Shown here piece by piece: positions 8,227-17,848 of a DNA stretch of 64,000 nt (the stretch's first letter is position 1; every line of letters begins with the position of its first letter). Below the pieces are notes generated by a model. The model was not told where the DNA came from and did not search any database. It worked only from the letters and a program-made list of their open reading frames with translations. The stretch is from Faeciplasma sp900553675 (GTDB lineage: Bacteria; Bacillota; Clostridia; Oscillospirales; Ruminococcaceae), in contig CAUAFG010000001.1 in the NCBI GenBank assembly GCA_958428235.1, positions 191,500 through 255,499 on the forward strand, in the 5' to 3' direction. The position numbers and the translations under genes were made by a program.

Positions 8227-9753
8227 TTACTTGTTGGCTTTTTTCTTGACATCGGCAGTCAGAAAGCTTACAAGCTCGCTGTCGCCGTTCATGGGGACGC
8301 ATCCCTCTTTTACAAAGCTCATGCCGGCGTGATTATCGTCGGTGTAGGCTTCCCAGCAGGGCATTGGAGTGCCGTCGGCGTCGGGACCGTTGGGGTCGCC
8401 GGTTTTAATGAAGTTGCACCAGTAGTTGCACATCCGGCGCGCCAGATCATAATGATGACCGGTGTACGCGCGCGAGCATTTTGCAAGGGTTTCAAAGGTA
8501 AACCAAAGCTCGCAGGAATGGAAGCTTCCTGGGTTGTCGTCGCCGGGGATGTCGGGGTTGAAGGAGTAATAGTAGCAGTTGTTTTCGGGATTGATCTCGC
8601 GCAGTCTCGAGAACAACGCCTTGCAGCTTACCTCGATTCCGCTGACGGATGCATAGTGTCCCCTGCCGTCGCTGTCCTTCGCCCCAGGAAGACTTAAGAA
8701 CTTATCGGCTTCATCGCCGAATATCTCCTTGGCTCTTGCGGCAAGCTCGGCTTCGTCCTTGGCTGGAATAAAGCTGCGGAACTCGTCGACAGTGTTTCCT
8801 GCCATCATCTGGATGTTGCAGCTCTTGCCCTCGTTGCAAAGGGTAAAGGGGTCGCCGACCGAGAATTTGCCGTCCTGATTTGTAAAGAACCTCGGATTCT
8901 TTTGAGCAAATTCGCCGTATTTGTCGCGGATGAAGAAAGCGTCGAGCGCTCTTGCCTCTTCAAGGGTCTTAACTCCCAGATATTCCTCGAAGAACTTGGC
9001 TCCGTTTGCCTCGACTTGCTCCATTCCGCCCGGTCTTCCAAAGCCATCCGGCATATAGGGTGAACGGATAAGTCCGCTCTGAACGATGGCGCGCTTTATA
9101 AGACCCTTGTTTGCAGGGCAGGTTATCTGCGACATAACGCTTCCGCCGCCGGCCGACTGACCCGCAATCGTGATATTGTCAGGGTCGCCGCCGAACGCCG
9201 CGATGTTTCTTCTTACCCACATCAAGCCCGCCTGCTGGTCTAAGCTTCCGAAGTTTGTAGGAGCGTCGGGCTGCTCCTTTGTAAGCTGGGGATGAGCCAA
9301 AAATCCGAACACGCCCAAGCGGTAGTTTACCGATACGACTATAATTCCGCGCCTTGCCATGCGCTCGCCGTCGAACTCCATTTCAGAGGGATAGCCCCAC
9401 TGAAGTCCGCCGCCGAAGTACCATATAAGCACAGGCAGCTTTTCATCCGCGCTCTTTGCCGGAGTCCAGACGTTTAAGTAAAGGCAGTCCTCACCCATCG
9501 GGATTTCGGGGTCTACATGCCATTCGCGGCAGTAGATATCCGTTCCAAGTCCCGGGGTATCCTGCATGGAGATGTTTTTGAACCTTGCGCAGTCTAAAAC
9601 GCCCTCCCAATTTTCAGCGGGCTGAGGTGCGCGCCAGCGGTTTGCGCCCACAGGCGGTGCGGCAAACGGTATTCCCTTAAATGCGGTTATTCTGGGGTCG
9701 GCAGCCTCGATTCCGCGAACCGTGCCGTTTTCGGTTTTAACTACTCTAAGCAT
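8227..9753 (-). CDS. type B carboxylesterase
   Basis: A 508-aa alpha/beta-hydrolase of the carboxylesterase type B family, hydrolysing carboxylic esters. Family marks are GIPFAAPPVG near the N-terminus, the EDCLYLNVWTP block, the oxyanion loop YFGGG, the nucleophile elbow GQSAGGGSV, and the catalytic His in SFHSCELW. The elbow has Gln where most members have Glu (GESAG). The start at 9753 is chosen because AAGGAG lies 10 nt upstream; an in-frame ATG 30 nt earlier lacks an SD. No signal peptide, so cytoplasmic. Natural substrate unknown. Confidence 0.9.
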   Translation of the reverse strand: MLRVVKTENGTVRGIEAADPRITAFKGIPFAAPPVGANRWRAPQPAENWEGVLDCARFKNISMQDTPGLGTDIYCREWHVDPEIPMGEDCLYLNVWTPAKSADEKLPVLIWYFGGGLQWGYPSEMEFDGERMARRGIIVVSVNYRLGVFGFLAHPQLTKEQPDAPTNFGSLDQQAGLMWVRRNIAAFGGDPDNITIAGQSAGGGSVMSQITCPANKGLIKRAIVQSGLIRSPYMPDGFGRPGGMEQVEANGAKFFEEYLGVKTLEEARALDAFFIRDKYGEFAQKNPRFFTNQDGKFSVGDPFTLCNEGKSCNIQMMAGNTVDEFRSFIPAKDEAELAARAKEIFGDEADKFLSLPGAKDSDGRGHYASVSGIEVSCKALFSRLREINPENNCYYYSFNPDIPGDDNPGSFHSCELWFTFETLAKCSRAYTGHHYDLARRMCNYWCNFIKTGDPNGPDADGTPMPCWEAYTDDNHAGMSFVKEGCVPMNGDSELVSFLTADVKKKANK

Positions 9754-9941
9754 ATGTAAAAGTCTCCTTTCGATATTTTCCATCTACTATTATACATTAA
9801 TTAGCTGACTAATTAATGATTTATTCTAATCAGTTATTGATGTATTGTAATCAGATTATTGTGCAATTCGCATAAAAATTATTGGTGATTATGACGGCAT
9901 AACAGTATATCTCGCCAAAAACGTTCATTACGGCAAACATA

Positions 9942-9974
9942 CATAAAAAACAGCGCCCCGATATGGAGCGCTGT
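9942..9974 (-). terminator. terminator of the 10012 surface-protein gene
   Basis: On the minus strand ACAGCGC pairs with GCGCUGU around an 11-nt loop, followed by UUUUUUAUG. Confidence 0.75.
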
Positions 9975-10011
9975 AATTATTATTTGTCAGCAGAGCTAAT
10001 CAGCTATCTGA

Positions 10012-11730
10012 TTAAGCCTTTTTCTTCTTGCCGAGAACTGCAACTACTGCAATGATAGCAACAACTACAACGGCAATGATTATGCCAACGATAAGACCGG
10101 TGTTAGAACCGCCCTCGCTGTCAGTAGCAGCGGGCTTGTTCTCATCTTCAGCGGGAGCAGCGTCGTCTGCGGGCTTGTTAGCCTCAGCAGCAGCGGCATC
10201 CTCAGCAGCCTTAGCTTCTGCAGCCTGAGCAACCAGTTCCTCAGCAGCAGTTACGAGCTCCTGAGCCTTAGCGGTAGCGTTCGGGTAGCCTTCAACTTCC
10301 TTAAGGGCTCTGTTAGCAGCCTTCTTAGCGTCGTCAGCAGCGTCCTGCTTAGCAGCAGCGTCAGCAGTGGTATCAGCCAAAACAGTCTTAGCAGCTTCTA
10401 CTCTGTCGATGTATTCCTGAATTTCAGCGATCTTAGCTTCGTCCTCAGCGGCGAAGGTTACAGCGTACTCATCGAGAACAGCCTGGTCAACGAGGTTGAG
10501 TGAATCGAAGGAAAGGGTGAACTTAACGCTGGTCATAGCGTTCATGAACTTGCAGGTGTCCTCAACGGAGAGACCGGCAGCCTTCAAAGCAGCTGCGATA
10601 TCGATGGTTGAGCCATTGCCGGAAGGTCCCCAAGAAGCCTGAGAAATTTCCCAAGTCTGAGCAACGCTTGCGCCGGGGATAACAACGTCTGCAAAGCCTT
10701 CAGCGGTGATGGTGATATCGGAGTAGGTGTAAGCAAACTTAGCCTTGTCGCCCTTGGTGCCTTCAGCAGCGTTATCGGGGAGCTTGAGGAAGCCGGGGTC
10801 GTTGATGTCGATGGAGAACTGAGGAGCTACTGTGTATTCCTTGGTGGTAGAAGTATCAGCGGTGAAGTCGTACTTGGTGAATTCTGTCCACTCAACGTCA
10901 ACGGACTGGGTAAGAGGAACGTTTACGGTGTCTGTCCAACCCTGCCAGATAGACCACTGATAGTTGTCGTTGGAGTGGATGGAGAGGTTGAGTGAAGCGT
11001 TCTTAACGGATTCGTAGTTCTTAGCGGTAAGCTCCATGGGCTTCTCTTCGGGGTCTACTCTGGAATCAGCGTGATCGCCGGCGAGAGCAAGAGTCCACCA
11101 AACGTCGTAATCGGTCTGACGGTTGGTTCTCTGATAAGCGTTATCAGCAGCAGCGTTGCCCTCTATGTAGATGGTGCAATCTCTCTTACCGTCGGTGCAG
11201 GCATTGATCTGCAAGCACATTTCGATCTGATTAGCCTTAACGTCGGTGATGGGGAGTCTGAGCTCTACAGCGTAGCCGTTGTCGGTGGTAACAGCCTTGT
11301 AGTCGGTACCGTCAACAGGGGCAGTACCAGAGTCAGCGTCTACAACGCCGTCGTAGTGGTAACGAATCTGGGTCTTGGAGTTGTCAACCATCCAGAAGGC
11401 CTCGATAGAGTCCTGCTCGTAGTTGTTAGCGCTGGTGTTATCGAGAGCAGAATCGTAAACTTCAAAGTAAACGTAAACCCACTCTGCGTCGTTAATGATG
11501 TATGCGGTGCCCTGGGGAGCGTCGAAGACCTCGCCGCCGCCGTTGGATTCGCCCTTCTGAATGAAGGGAAGAGTCAGAGCGTTGGCATAAGCGTCGTCCT
11601 TCGTGCCATCAATTACAGCTGTTCCTTCAACTGACTGGTGAACGATGTCGGCTGTAGCTGCAAATGAAACTGCTGTCATGCACAAGCACATTGCTATGCA
11701 AACAGCTAAAATACCTATAAGCTTTTTCAT
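10012..11730 (-). CDS. membrane-anchored surface protein with CBM9-like domain
   Basis: A 572-aa exported protein. The N-terminal signal peptide ends near SFAATA. Residues of about 40-220 resemble family 9 carbohydrate-binding modules: IDGTKDDAYANA opening, a WVYVYFEVYD strand, and the DSIEAFW block. A central beta-rich part of unknown type follows, then a long Ala/Lys/Glu/Asp-rich coiled region, an AEDENKPAA-type linker, and a C-terminal transmembrane segment followed by KKKK. The protein therefore seems membrane-anchored with an exposed sugar-binding head. GGAGG 8 nt before the ATG fixes the start at 11730. Monocistronic with its own terminator. Ligand not predictable. Confidence 0.8.
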   Translation of the reverse strand: MKKLIGILAVCIAMCLCMTAVSFAATADIVHQSVEGTAVIDGTKDDAYANALTLPFIQKGESNGGGEVFDAPQGTAYIINDAEWVYVYFEVYDSALDNTSANNYEQDSIEAFWMVDNSKTQIRYHYDGVVDADSGTAPVDGTDYKAVTTDNGYAVELRLPITDVKANQIEMCLQINACTDGKRDCTIYIEGNAAADNAYQRTNRQTDYDVWWTLALAGDHADSRVDPEEKPMELTAKNYESVKNASLNLSIHSNDNYQWSIWQGWTDTVNVPLTQSVDVEWTEFTKYDFTADTSTTKEYTVAPQFSIDINDPGFLKLPDNAAEGTKGDKAKFAYTYSDITITAEGFADVVIPGASVAQTWEISQASWGPSGNGSTIDIAAALKAAGLSVEDTCKFMNAMTSVKFTLSFDSLNLVDQAVLDEYAVTFAAEDEAKIAEIQEYIDRVEAAKTVLADTTADAAAKQDAADDAKKAANRALKEVEGYPNATAKAQELVTAAEELVAQAAEAKAAEDAAAAEANKPADDAAPAEDENKPAATDSEGGSNTGLIVGIIIAVVVVAIIAVVAVLGKKKKA

Positions 11731-11954
11731 TATAGTGACCTCCAATAAATATTTGGTGATATTATTATAACATTAATATCAACTCTTTTCTATTAGCACA
11801 ATAGACAAAACTTAGTCCCCTTTTTGTACATATCCGCCTTTAAATTTGTTGAGTATAAAGTATGAAATGGGCATAATGCACAAATAATGGCGCGTTAATT
11901 TGTCAATATATTACAAGTAAATCGCCGCTTTAGCACATTTTCTACCATTAATTA

Positions 11955-11995
11955 TAAAAATCGAGCGCCGACTCGGCAAAAAGTCAGCGCTCGAT
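11955..11995 (-). terminator. groEL terminator
   Basis: On the minus strand AUCGAGCGC pairs with GCGCUCGAU, with an inner GACU/AGUC pairing, followed by UUUUAUAAUU. Confidence 0.8.
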
Positions 11996-12020
11996 AAATC
12001 AATTAATCAATATTTATTTA

Positions 12021-13655
12021 TCAATACATTCCGCCCATACCGGCGCCTGCTCCTGCTCCGGGTGCGGGAGGATTATCCTCCTTCTTGTTGCCGACAAGGC
12101 TTTCGGTGGTGAGAACCATTGCAGCACAAGAAGCGGCGTTCATAAGTGCGGAGCGTGTTACCTTGGTAGGATCAACGATTCCGGCGGAAATCATGTCGAC
12201 ATACTCCTCCTTGTAAGCGTCGAAGCCGTAGCCGACCTTTCTTGCACGTCTGATCTTGTCGATGATAACGCTTCCGTCGAGACCTGCGTTTGCAGCGATC
12301 TGTCTTACAGGCTCCTCTAAAGCTTTAAGAACTATCTTTGCGCCGGTCTTTTCGTCGCCGTCAAGAGTGGGAATAAGCTTTTCTACAGCGGGGATAGCAT
12401 TGATAAGAGCTGTGCCGCCGCCGGCTACTATGCCTTCTTCAACCGCTGCCTTGGTTGCGGAGAGAGCGTCTTCAACTCTGAGCTTCTTTTCCTTCATTTC
12501 AGCCTCGGTAGCTGCGCCGACCTTGAGGACAGCAACACCGCCCGCAAGCTTTGCAAGTCTTTCCTGAAGCTTTTCTCTGTCGTAATCGGAGGTGGTGTTT
12601 TCGATTTCGGTTCTGATCTGCTGAACGCGCGCCTTGATGTCGGCAGGGTCGCCCGCACCGTCTACTATAATAGTGTTCTCCTTGGTTACAACAACCTGTC
12701 TTGCTCTGCCGAGGTCGGCAACGGTGGTGTCCTTAAGCTCAAAGCCAAGCTCTTCGCTGATAACGTCGGTACCGGTGAGGGTTGCGATATCGCGGAGCAT
12801 TTCCTTTCTTCTGTCGCCGAAGCCGGGAGCCTTAACAGCAACGCAGGTAAAGGTTCCGCGAAGCTTGTTGATAAGGATGGTGGAAAGAGCCTCGCCCTCT
12901 AAATCCTCGGCAATGATAAGAAGCTTCTTGCCGGACTTTACTATATCCTCGAGCAGAGGAAGTATTTCCTGAATGTTGGATATCTTCTTGTCGGTTACAA
13001 GGATGTAAGCGTCGTCTAAAACAGCCTCCATCTTGTCGGTATCGGTTACCATATAGGGGGTGATGTAGCCGCGGTCGAACTGCATGCCTTCGACAACCTC
13101 AGAGTAGGTCTCGGCGGTCTTGGATTCCTCGATGGTTATAACACCGTCGGAGGTTACCTTTTCCATAGCCTCGGCAATAAGCTTGCCGACGTTTTCGTCT
13201 CCCGAAGATACGGTGGCGACTCTCTCGATATCAGCGCTGCCCGAAACAGCCTTGGAATTCGCCAGAACTGCGGCGGAAGCAGCGTCAACAGCCTTTTTAA
13301 TACCCTTTTTAAGAACCATGGGATTAGCACCGGCTGCGATATTCTTCATGCCCTCGCGAACGAAAGCCTGAGCCAGCAGAGTTGCGGTGGTGGTACCGTC
13401 ACCGGCAGCGTCGTTGGTCTTGGTTGCAACCTCTCTTATAAGCTGAGCGCCCATATTTTCAAAGACGTCCTCAAGCTCAATTTCCTTTGCGATGGTAACG
13501 CCGTCGTTGGTGATGAGCGGAATACCATAGGTTCTGTCTAAAACAACGTTTCTGCCCTTGGGTCCAAGGGTTATTTTAACAGTGTTGGCGAGCTTGTCGA
13601 TGCCGGCTTGAAGAGCCTTTCTTGCTTCCTCGCCGTAAAGAATTTCCTTTGCCAT
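12021..13655 (-). CDS. groEL: chaperonin GroEL (Hsp60)
   Basis: The 544-aa ATP-driven folding chamber subunit that works with GroES in the cytoplasm. Visible marks are the ATP-binding TLGPKGRNVVLD and DGTTTAT, the signature AAVEEGIVAGGGTAL, and the GMGGMY tail in place of a long GGM repeat. It is 24 nt downstream of groES in one operon, with a CIRCE element before groES and a terminator after groEL. Length and motifs are normal. Confidence 0.98.
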   Translation of the reverse strand: MAKEILYGEEARKALQAGIDKLANTVKITLGPKGRNVVLDRTYGIPLITNDGVTIAKEIELEDVFENMGAQLIREVATKTNDAAGDGTTTATLLAQAFVREGMKNIAAGANPMVLKKGIKKAVDAASAAVLANSKAVSGSADIERVATVSSGDENVGKLIAEAMEKVTSDGVITIEESKTAETYSEVVEGMQFDRGYITPYMVTDTDKMEAVLDDAYILVTDKKISNIQEILPLLEDIVKSGKKLLIIAEDLEGEALSTILINKLRGTFTCVAVKAPGFGDRRKEMLRDIATLTGTDVISEELGFELKDTTVADLGRARQVVVTKENTIIVDGAGDPADIKARVQQIRTEIENTTSDYDREKLQERLAKLAGGVAVLKVGAATEAEMKEKKLRVEDALSATKAAVEEGIVAGGGTALINAIPAVEKLIPTLDGDEKTGAKIVLKALEEPVRQIAANAGLDGSVIIDKIRRARKVGYGFDAYKEEYVDMISAGIVDPTKVTRSALMNAASCAAMVLTTESLVGNKKEDNPPAPGAGAGAGMGGMY

Positions 13656-13679
13656 AATAAATCTCTCCTTATCTTGACC

Positions 13680-13964
13680 TTATTCGGCGACAGCCAGAAT
13701 GTCGCCCATGCTGACGATGATATACTCTTCTCCGTCAACCTTAACTTCGGTTCCGGAATACTTTGACATAAGCACCTTGTCGCCGGGCTTAACCTTCATT
13801 GCGGTGGTTTTGCCGTCGCGCGGGCTGCCGTCTCCAACGGCTATAACCTCAGCAAGCTGGGGCTTTTCCTTTGCAGAACCGGTCAGTATAATACCGCCCT
13901 TGGTGGTTTCCTCGGCTTCTGTCATCTTCAACACTACACGGTCAAATAACGGTTTGAGTGTCAT
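13680..13964 (-). CDS. groES: co-chaperonin GroES (Hsp10)
   Basis: The 94-aa lid of the GroEL chamber. The N-terminal LKPLFDRVVLK and the mobile loop with TKGGIILTGSAKEKP are typical. It is the first gene of the groES-groEL operon. AGGAGG precedes the ATG. Expression is predicted to be repressed by HrcA at the CIRCE site that begins 43 nt upstream and to rise on heat or misfolding stress. Confidence 0.97.
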   Translation of the reverse strand: MTLKPLFDRVVLKMTEAEETTKGGIILTGSAKEKPQLAEVIAVGDGSPRDGKTTAMKVKPGDKVLMSKYSGTEVKVDGEEYIIVSMGDILAVAE

Positions 13965-14006
13965 AAAAGTTCCTCCTTTTATAAAAGATAAATTAAAAAC
14001 TGATTT

Positions 14007-14033
14007 TTAGCACTCTTACTCTTCAAGTGCTAA
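14007..14033. promoter_or_regulatory. CIRCE operator (HrcA site) of groESL
   Basis: TTAGCACTC, 9 nt, then AAGTGCTAA. This is the CIRCE inverted repeat with one mismatch in the right half (A for G at its first base). It lies just downstream of the groES -10 box, the usual position for HrcA repression. Confidence 0.9.
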
Positions 14034-14037
14034 ATAC

Positions 14038-14065
14038 ATTGTAGCATGATTTATAAAAAAATCAA
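14038..14065 (-). promoter_or_regulatory. groESL promoter
   Basis: Read on the minus strand: TTGATT (14065-14060), 16-bp spacer, TACAAT (14043-14038). The start of transcription would fall inside or next to CIRCE. Confidence 0.6.
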
Positions 14066-14227
14066 GCAATAATTGTCACTATTACGAATTTTCGTCGAAC
14101 TGCACAATTTATTTATGCAAAGCGATTGTTTTTCCGCCGTTTTTTAAAAGTTCTATTTCAGAATAGTGAACATTTCCAAATCGTTTAACATTTTATTAAC
14201 CCTTTTGCAAAAAAAGCGAAATAATGC

Positions 14228-14256
14228 TTGCAAAATCGACGCGAATAGTCTATAAT
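14228..14256 (+). promoter_or_regulatory. promoter of the response regulator/HtrA operon
   Basis: TTGCAA at 14228-14233, 17-bp spacer, TATAAT at 14251-14256, about 30 nt upstream of the SD of the response regulator gene. Confidence 0.7.
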
Positions 14257-14294
14257 AATATTAAGTATTTATCTTTTGAGAGGAGAACAGGACA

Positions 14295-14996
14295 GTGAAC
14301 GGAAAGGTTCTGATTATCGACAGCGACAGAAATATCTGCGAGCTTCTGCGAATGTGTCTGGAGAAGGACGGGTATAATGTTATCATATCCAACGACGGCG
14401 AGGAGGGTCTGGTTAAATTTTCCGCCCTTAAGCCGGACATAGTGCTTTTAGACGTTCTGCTTCCGGGAATAGACGGCTGGCAGATATGTCGGGAGATAAG
14501 AAAAAAATCCGACACTCCGCTTATATATATAACCTCAAAGTCGGAGGTATTCGACAAGGTTTTAGGGCTTGAGCTCGGGGCGGACGATTATATTGTAAAG
14601 CCGTTCGACGTTAAAGAGGTCATCGCCAGAATAAAAGCCGTTTTGCGCAGAACCAGCCTTTCTAATCCGGACGCCGATTCCAAAGAAGTCCATTACGACG
14701 GCTTGGACATCAACATGACAAGGTATGAGCTTACGGTAAAAGGAAAGGTTGTGGACGCTCCGCCAAAGGAGCTGGAGCTTTTATATCACCTTGCTTCTCA
14801 CCCCAACACCGTATTCAACCGCGACCAGCTTTTAGACGAGGTATGGGGCTTTGAGTACTACGGCGGCTCGAGGACTATAGACGTTCACATAAAGCGTCTG
14901 CGCGAAAAGCTTGACGGCGTTTCAGACCAGTGGTGCTTAAGAACGGTCTGGAGCGTGGGCTATAAATTTGAAGTAAACACCGACGGTTTGAAGTAA
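14295..14996 (+). CDS. OmpR/PhoB-family response regulator (orphan)
   Basis: A 233-aa DNA-binding response regulator. The receiver domain (1-120) has the acidic pocket DSD (9-11), the phosphoacceptor Asp 53 in VLLDVLLPG, the switch Thr in YITS and the Lys in VKPFD. The C-terminal winged helix ends with RTIDVHIKRLREKL and VWSVGYKF. The start is a GTG with AGGAGA about 8 nt upstream. No histidine kinase gene is adjacent, so its partner must lie elsewhere. It is first in an operon with a low-complexity anchored protein (19 nt away) and an HtrA protease, suggesting an envelope-stress role (inference). Confidence 0.93.
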   Translation: MNGKVLIIDSDRNICELLRMCLEKDGYNVIISNDGEEGLVKFSALKPDIVLLDVLLPGIDGWQICREIRKKSDTPLIYITSKSEVFDKVLGLELGADDYIVKPFDVKEVIARIKAVLRRTSLSNPDADSKEVHYDGLDINMTRYELTVKGKVVDAPPKELELLYHLASHPNTVFNRDQLLDEVWGFEYYGGSRTIDVHIKRLREKLDGVSDQWCLRTVWSVGYKFEVNTDGLK

Positions 14997-15015
14997 TAAT
15001 AAAGGAGAACGCTTT

Positions 15016-16047
15016 ATGTTAGATTTCTTTGACGAAGACTTCCCCCTTACCAAAAAGCAGGAAGAAATGAAAAAAGCCATGGAAGCGGCAGAAAAAGCCG
15101 CTCTTTCCGATGCGCCCAAACCGGCAGAAAACGATTCCACATCGGTGAATACACCGCCGGTCTCCGCCAGTGAGCCTGTCGCCGTGGAGCAGACCGCCGA
15201 GACTGTTATACAAGCCGTCCCCGAGGCTGTTGCCGAAGTCACCGTTGAACCTGCTGTTGAACCTCTCCCGAAGACTGTTGCCGAAACCGTCCCTGAGCCT
15301 GTGGCGGAAGCAACTCCCATAGTTGCCGCTGAGACTGTAACGGAAACGGCTCAGAAAATCGCCGCAGAGCCTATCACAGAAGCTGTTTCTGAAACTGTCG
15401 CAGAAACCACTTCAGAAGTTGCTGCTGAACCTGTCGTAGAAACCGCTTCAGAAGTTGTTGCTGAGACTATAGCGGACAGCTTCCCCGAAGCTACCGCCGA
15501 GACGGCTGCGGAATCAGCGGCTATTGCCGAGCCTGTAGAAGAAGTCGCAGAGCCTGTTTTTGAAACTGAATCTGCCGCCCAAGTCCTTCCCGAAGCCGCT
15601 CGGGACACTGCGCCAAGTGCTGCTGCCGAGCAGACGGTCGAGGCTGCTACGGAATACGTCTCCGAGCCGGTTTATGAGACTATCTCCGAGCCGGTGCAGG
15701 AGGAAGTCTCCCCGACTATTTCCGAGCCGGAGGCTGTACCGTCTGACAAGGACGACGAGGATGCCGCCATCAAGCGGATATTCCAGCCGATACACGAAGA
15801 AAACGTTTTGCCGGAATCGGACAATCAGGCGTTTTCATATGAATATGACGGCAGATATTTTGCCGAGGAAGAAACTCCCGCGTACAGATACGGCGCAAGT
15901 GCTTCTCCAAGAAGGCGCACACGTCCCGCAAGGTCGTTGGAAGCCAAAGACGGCAGCATAACCGTAAGTACGAAAACTCTCCTTAAGGTCGGCGCGGTGG
16001 TCGCGGCGACTGCTGCGGCTGTAAAGCTGCTCAGCAAAAAGGACTGA
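15016..16047 (+). CDS. low-complexity Ala/Glu/Val/Pro-rich protein with C-terminal membrane segment
   Basis: A 343-aa protein of unknown function. The N-terminus is charged (DFFDEDFPLTKKQEE). Residues of about 35-250 consist of degenerate short repeats of the type (A/S)E(T/P)V, strongly acidic and probably disordered. A basic RRRTRPAR patch follows, then a single hydrophobic segment (LLKVGAVVAATAAAVKLL) at the extreme C-terminus. There is no signal peptide, so it may be tail-anchored with the acidic part in the cytoplasm. AAGGAG is 8 nt before the ATG. It sits between the response regulator and HtrA. A spacer or scaffold role is speculation. Confidence 0.7.
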   Translation: MLDFFDEDFPLTKKQEEMKKAMEAAEKAALSDAPKPAENDSTSVNTPPVSASEPVAVEQTAETVIQAVPEAVAEVTVEPAVEPLPKTVAETVPEPVAEATPIVAAETVTETAQKIAAEPITEAVSETVAETTSEVAAEPVVETASEVVAETIADSFPEATAETAAESAAIAEPVEEVAEPVFETESAAQVLPEAARDTAPSAAAEQTVEAATEYVSEPVYETISEPVQEEVSPTISEPEAVPSDKDDEDAAIKRIFQPIHEENVLPESDNQAFSYEYDGRYFAEEETPAYRYGASASPRRRTRPARSLEAKDGSITVSTKTLLKVGAVVAATAAAVKLLSKKD

Positions 16048-16087
16048 CCCCCATATATTATAGAATCTATAGAAAGTGGATCCCGAT

Positions 16088-17620
16088 ATGACAGACGATA
16101 TATTCCCCACACCGGCGGCAGATACGCCTCAAGCCCCGGAAAATCAATCACAGGAAAGCGCGGACAATGCCGTTTTTGGGCAGAGTGCGCCCAAGCCGGA
16201 CGAAGCTTCGGCAAAGCTGAATCTTGAATGGCGCAGGCAGGAGCTTGAACGCCGCCGTCAGGAGATAATTGAGGAGCTTCGCGAGCTTGCCTATAACGAA
16301 GCCGAGCCGCTTGAATATCTCCCGAAACGGATAGGTAAAACGCGCCGCCACTCGCTTTCAGCCGGAAAGCTTGCTTTGATGTTCGCGATTTTGTTCATAG
16401 TTTTGTTTATGTCCACCGCGCGGCTTGTTTTCGGCAAGGGCTGGATCAAAAATATGTTCAGCGGAGAGGACAATCTTAAAAGCTTTACCATACCCATAGC
16501 CACCCACGAGGAGCTTGAAGACAGCTACTACCAGCCGGACGGCAGATACACCGTTGAAGGCATATCCAAGGTTTGCTCCCCCTCGATAGTGACCATTGAG
16601 GCTTTTCTCGACGACAATATCTACTCCGCATACGGTCAGGGTTCGGGCATAATCATGACCTCAGACGGATATATAATAACCAACGCGCACGTAATTGCAG
16701 ACGCCAAGTTTGCGATAATCGTCCGCCTTTCCGACGGCACCGAGTACAACGCAAAGGTCGTAGGCTCAGACGCTAAAACCGACCTTGCAATAGTCAAGAT
16801 AACCGCCACCGGCTTAACTCCCGCGCAGTTCGGAGACGCATCTCAGCTGAAAATCGGAGAGCAGGTGGTTGCCATCGGCTCGCCTGCGGGCTTTGAACAT
16901 TCCTGCACCACCGGCGTTATCTCCGGACTTAACCGAACCATAAAGGTAAATTCAACAAACATCGGCATGGACTGCATACAGATAGACGCTGCCATAAATC
17001 CCGGAAACTCGGGCGGCGCGCTTTTGAATATGTGGGGTCAGGTTGTAGGAATAACCTCCTCAAAGCTTGAAGCCAACGAATACGACAATATCGGCTTTGC
17101 AATATCCATAGATGCCGCAAAGCCCATATTGGAGGAGCTTATAGAAAACGGAGGAATTCTGGGCAGACCCAAGATAGGCATTAGCTTTTATGAAGTCTCC
17201 GATTCGCTTGCCAAGCTTTACGATATGCCTGCGGGGCTGCATATCGCCGAGATATCCCCCGACTGTGACATCGCCAACACTCCCCTTGCGGTGGACGATG
17301 TTATTGTTGAGATGAACGGCGTTACCGTCCGCTCGGCTGACGATGTTTATGAGATAATCCTTAAGCTTCACCCCAGAGACGAGGTTACCGCAAAGGTTGT
17401 AAGAGTCCTTGAAAACGGCAAGACAAAGGAGTTTGAAATAACCTTCAAGCTGATGGAAGACACCTCCGCTTCGATTCAGGAGGAGGGCGCCGAGGATGAT
17501 ATCCTTCCGATGCCTGATGAAGACCCGCAGCCCGAGCCGGAAGACGATTCGGAGCCTGATATCGAAGCCGACCCCGAAACCGAGCCTGAGACCGAAACCG
17601 AAACCGGCGCAAATCAATAA
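16088..17620 (+). CDS. HtrA/DegP-type membrane serine protease with PDZ domain
   Basis: A 510-aa S1C protease for quality control outside the membrane. A cytoplasmic charged N-terminus (coiled, REL/ERR-rich) precedes one TM helix near residues 95-115. The trypsin-like domain shows the full triad: His in NAHVIADA (about 201), Asp in KTDLAIVKI (about 232) and Ser in GNSGGALL (about 308). One PDZ domain follows, and a Glu/Asp/Pro-rich acidic tail ends the protein. ATG 16088 is preferred over an in-frame GTG at 16076 because AGTGG lies before the ATG and nothing before the GTG. Third gene of the response-regulator operon; terminator follows. Confidence 0.93.
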   Translation: MTDDIFPTPAADTPQAPENQSQESADNAVFGQSAPKPDEASAKLNLEWRRQELERRRQEIIEELRELAYNEAEPLEYLPKRIGKTRRHSLSAGKLALMFAILFIVLFMSTARLVFGKGWIKNMFSGEDNLKSFTIPIATHEELEDSYYQPDGRYTVEGISKVCSPSIVTIEAFLDDNIYSAYGQGSGIIMTSDGYIITNAHVIADAKFAIIVRLSDGTEYNAKVVGSDAKTDLAIVKITATGLTPAQFGDASQLKIGEQVVAIGSPAGFEHSCTTGVISGLNRTIKVNSTNIGMDCIQIDAAINPGNSGGALLNMWGQVVGITSSKLEANEYDNIGFAISIDAAKPILEELIENGGILGRPKIGISFYEVSDSLAKLYDMPAGLHIAEISPDCDIANTPLAVDDVIVEMNGVTVRSADDVYEIILKLHPRDEVTAKVVRVLENGKTKEFEITFKLMEDTSASIQEEGAEDDILPMPDEDPQPEPEDDSEPDIEADPETEPETETETGANQ

Positions 17621-17640
17621 AACAACCGATATAAGCTTTT

Positions 17641-17680
17641 ACCGGCTTGACGATATCTTATGTCAAGCCGGTATTTTATA
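17641..17680 (+). terminator. terminator of the HtrA operon
   Basis: ACCGGCUUGAC pairs perfectly with GUCAAGCCGGU around a 10-nt loop, followed by AUUUUAU. Confidence 0.85.
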
Positions 17681-17848
17681 CAATTCGAAAGCTAAAAATA
17701 GTATAAAATAAATAAAATTTAAAAATTCATATTTTTTTGCACCGAAACTAAATTTTAAATTGTATAATAAGTTAGTATGGCAATTATACACATAAACCCG
17801 TCATTAAAGTTACAACAGGGATATACTTGCCTGAAAGGACGGATAAAA

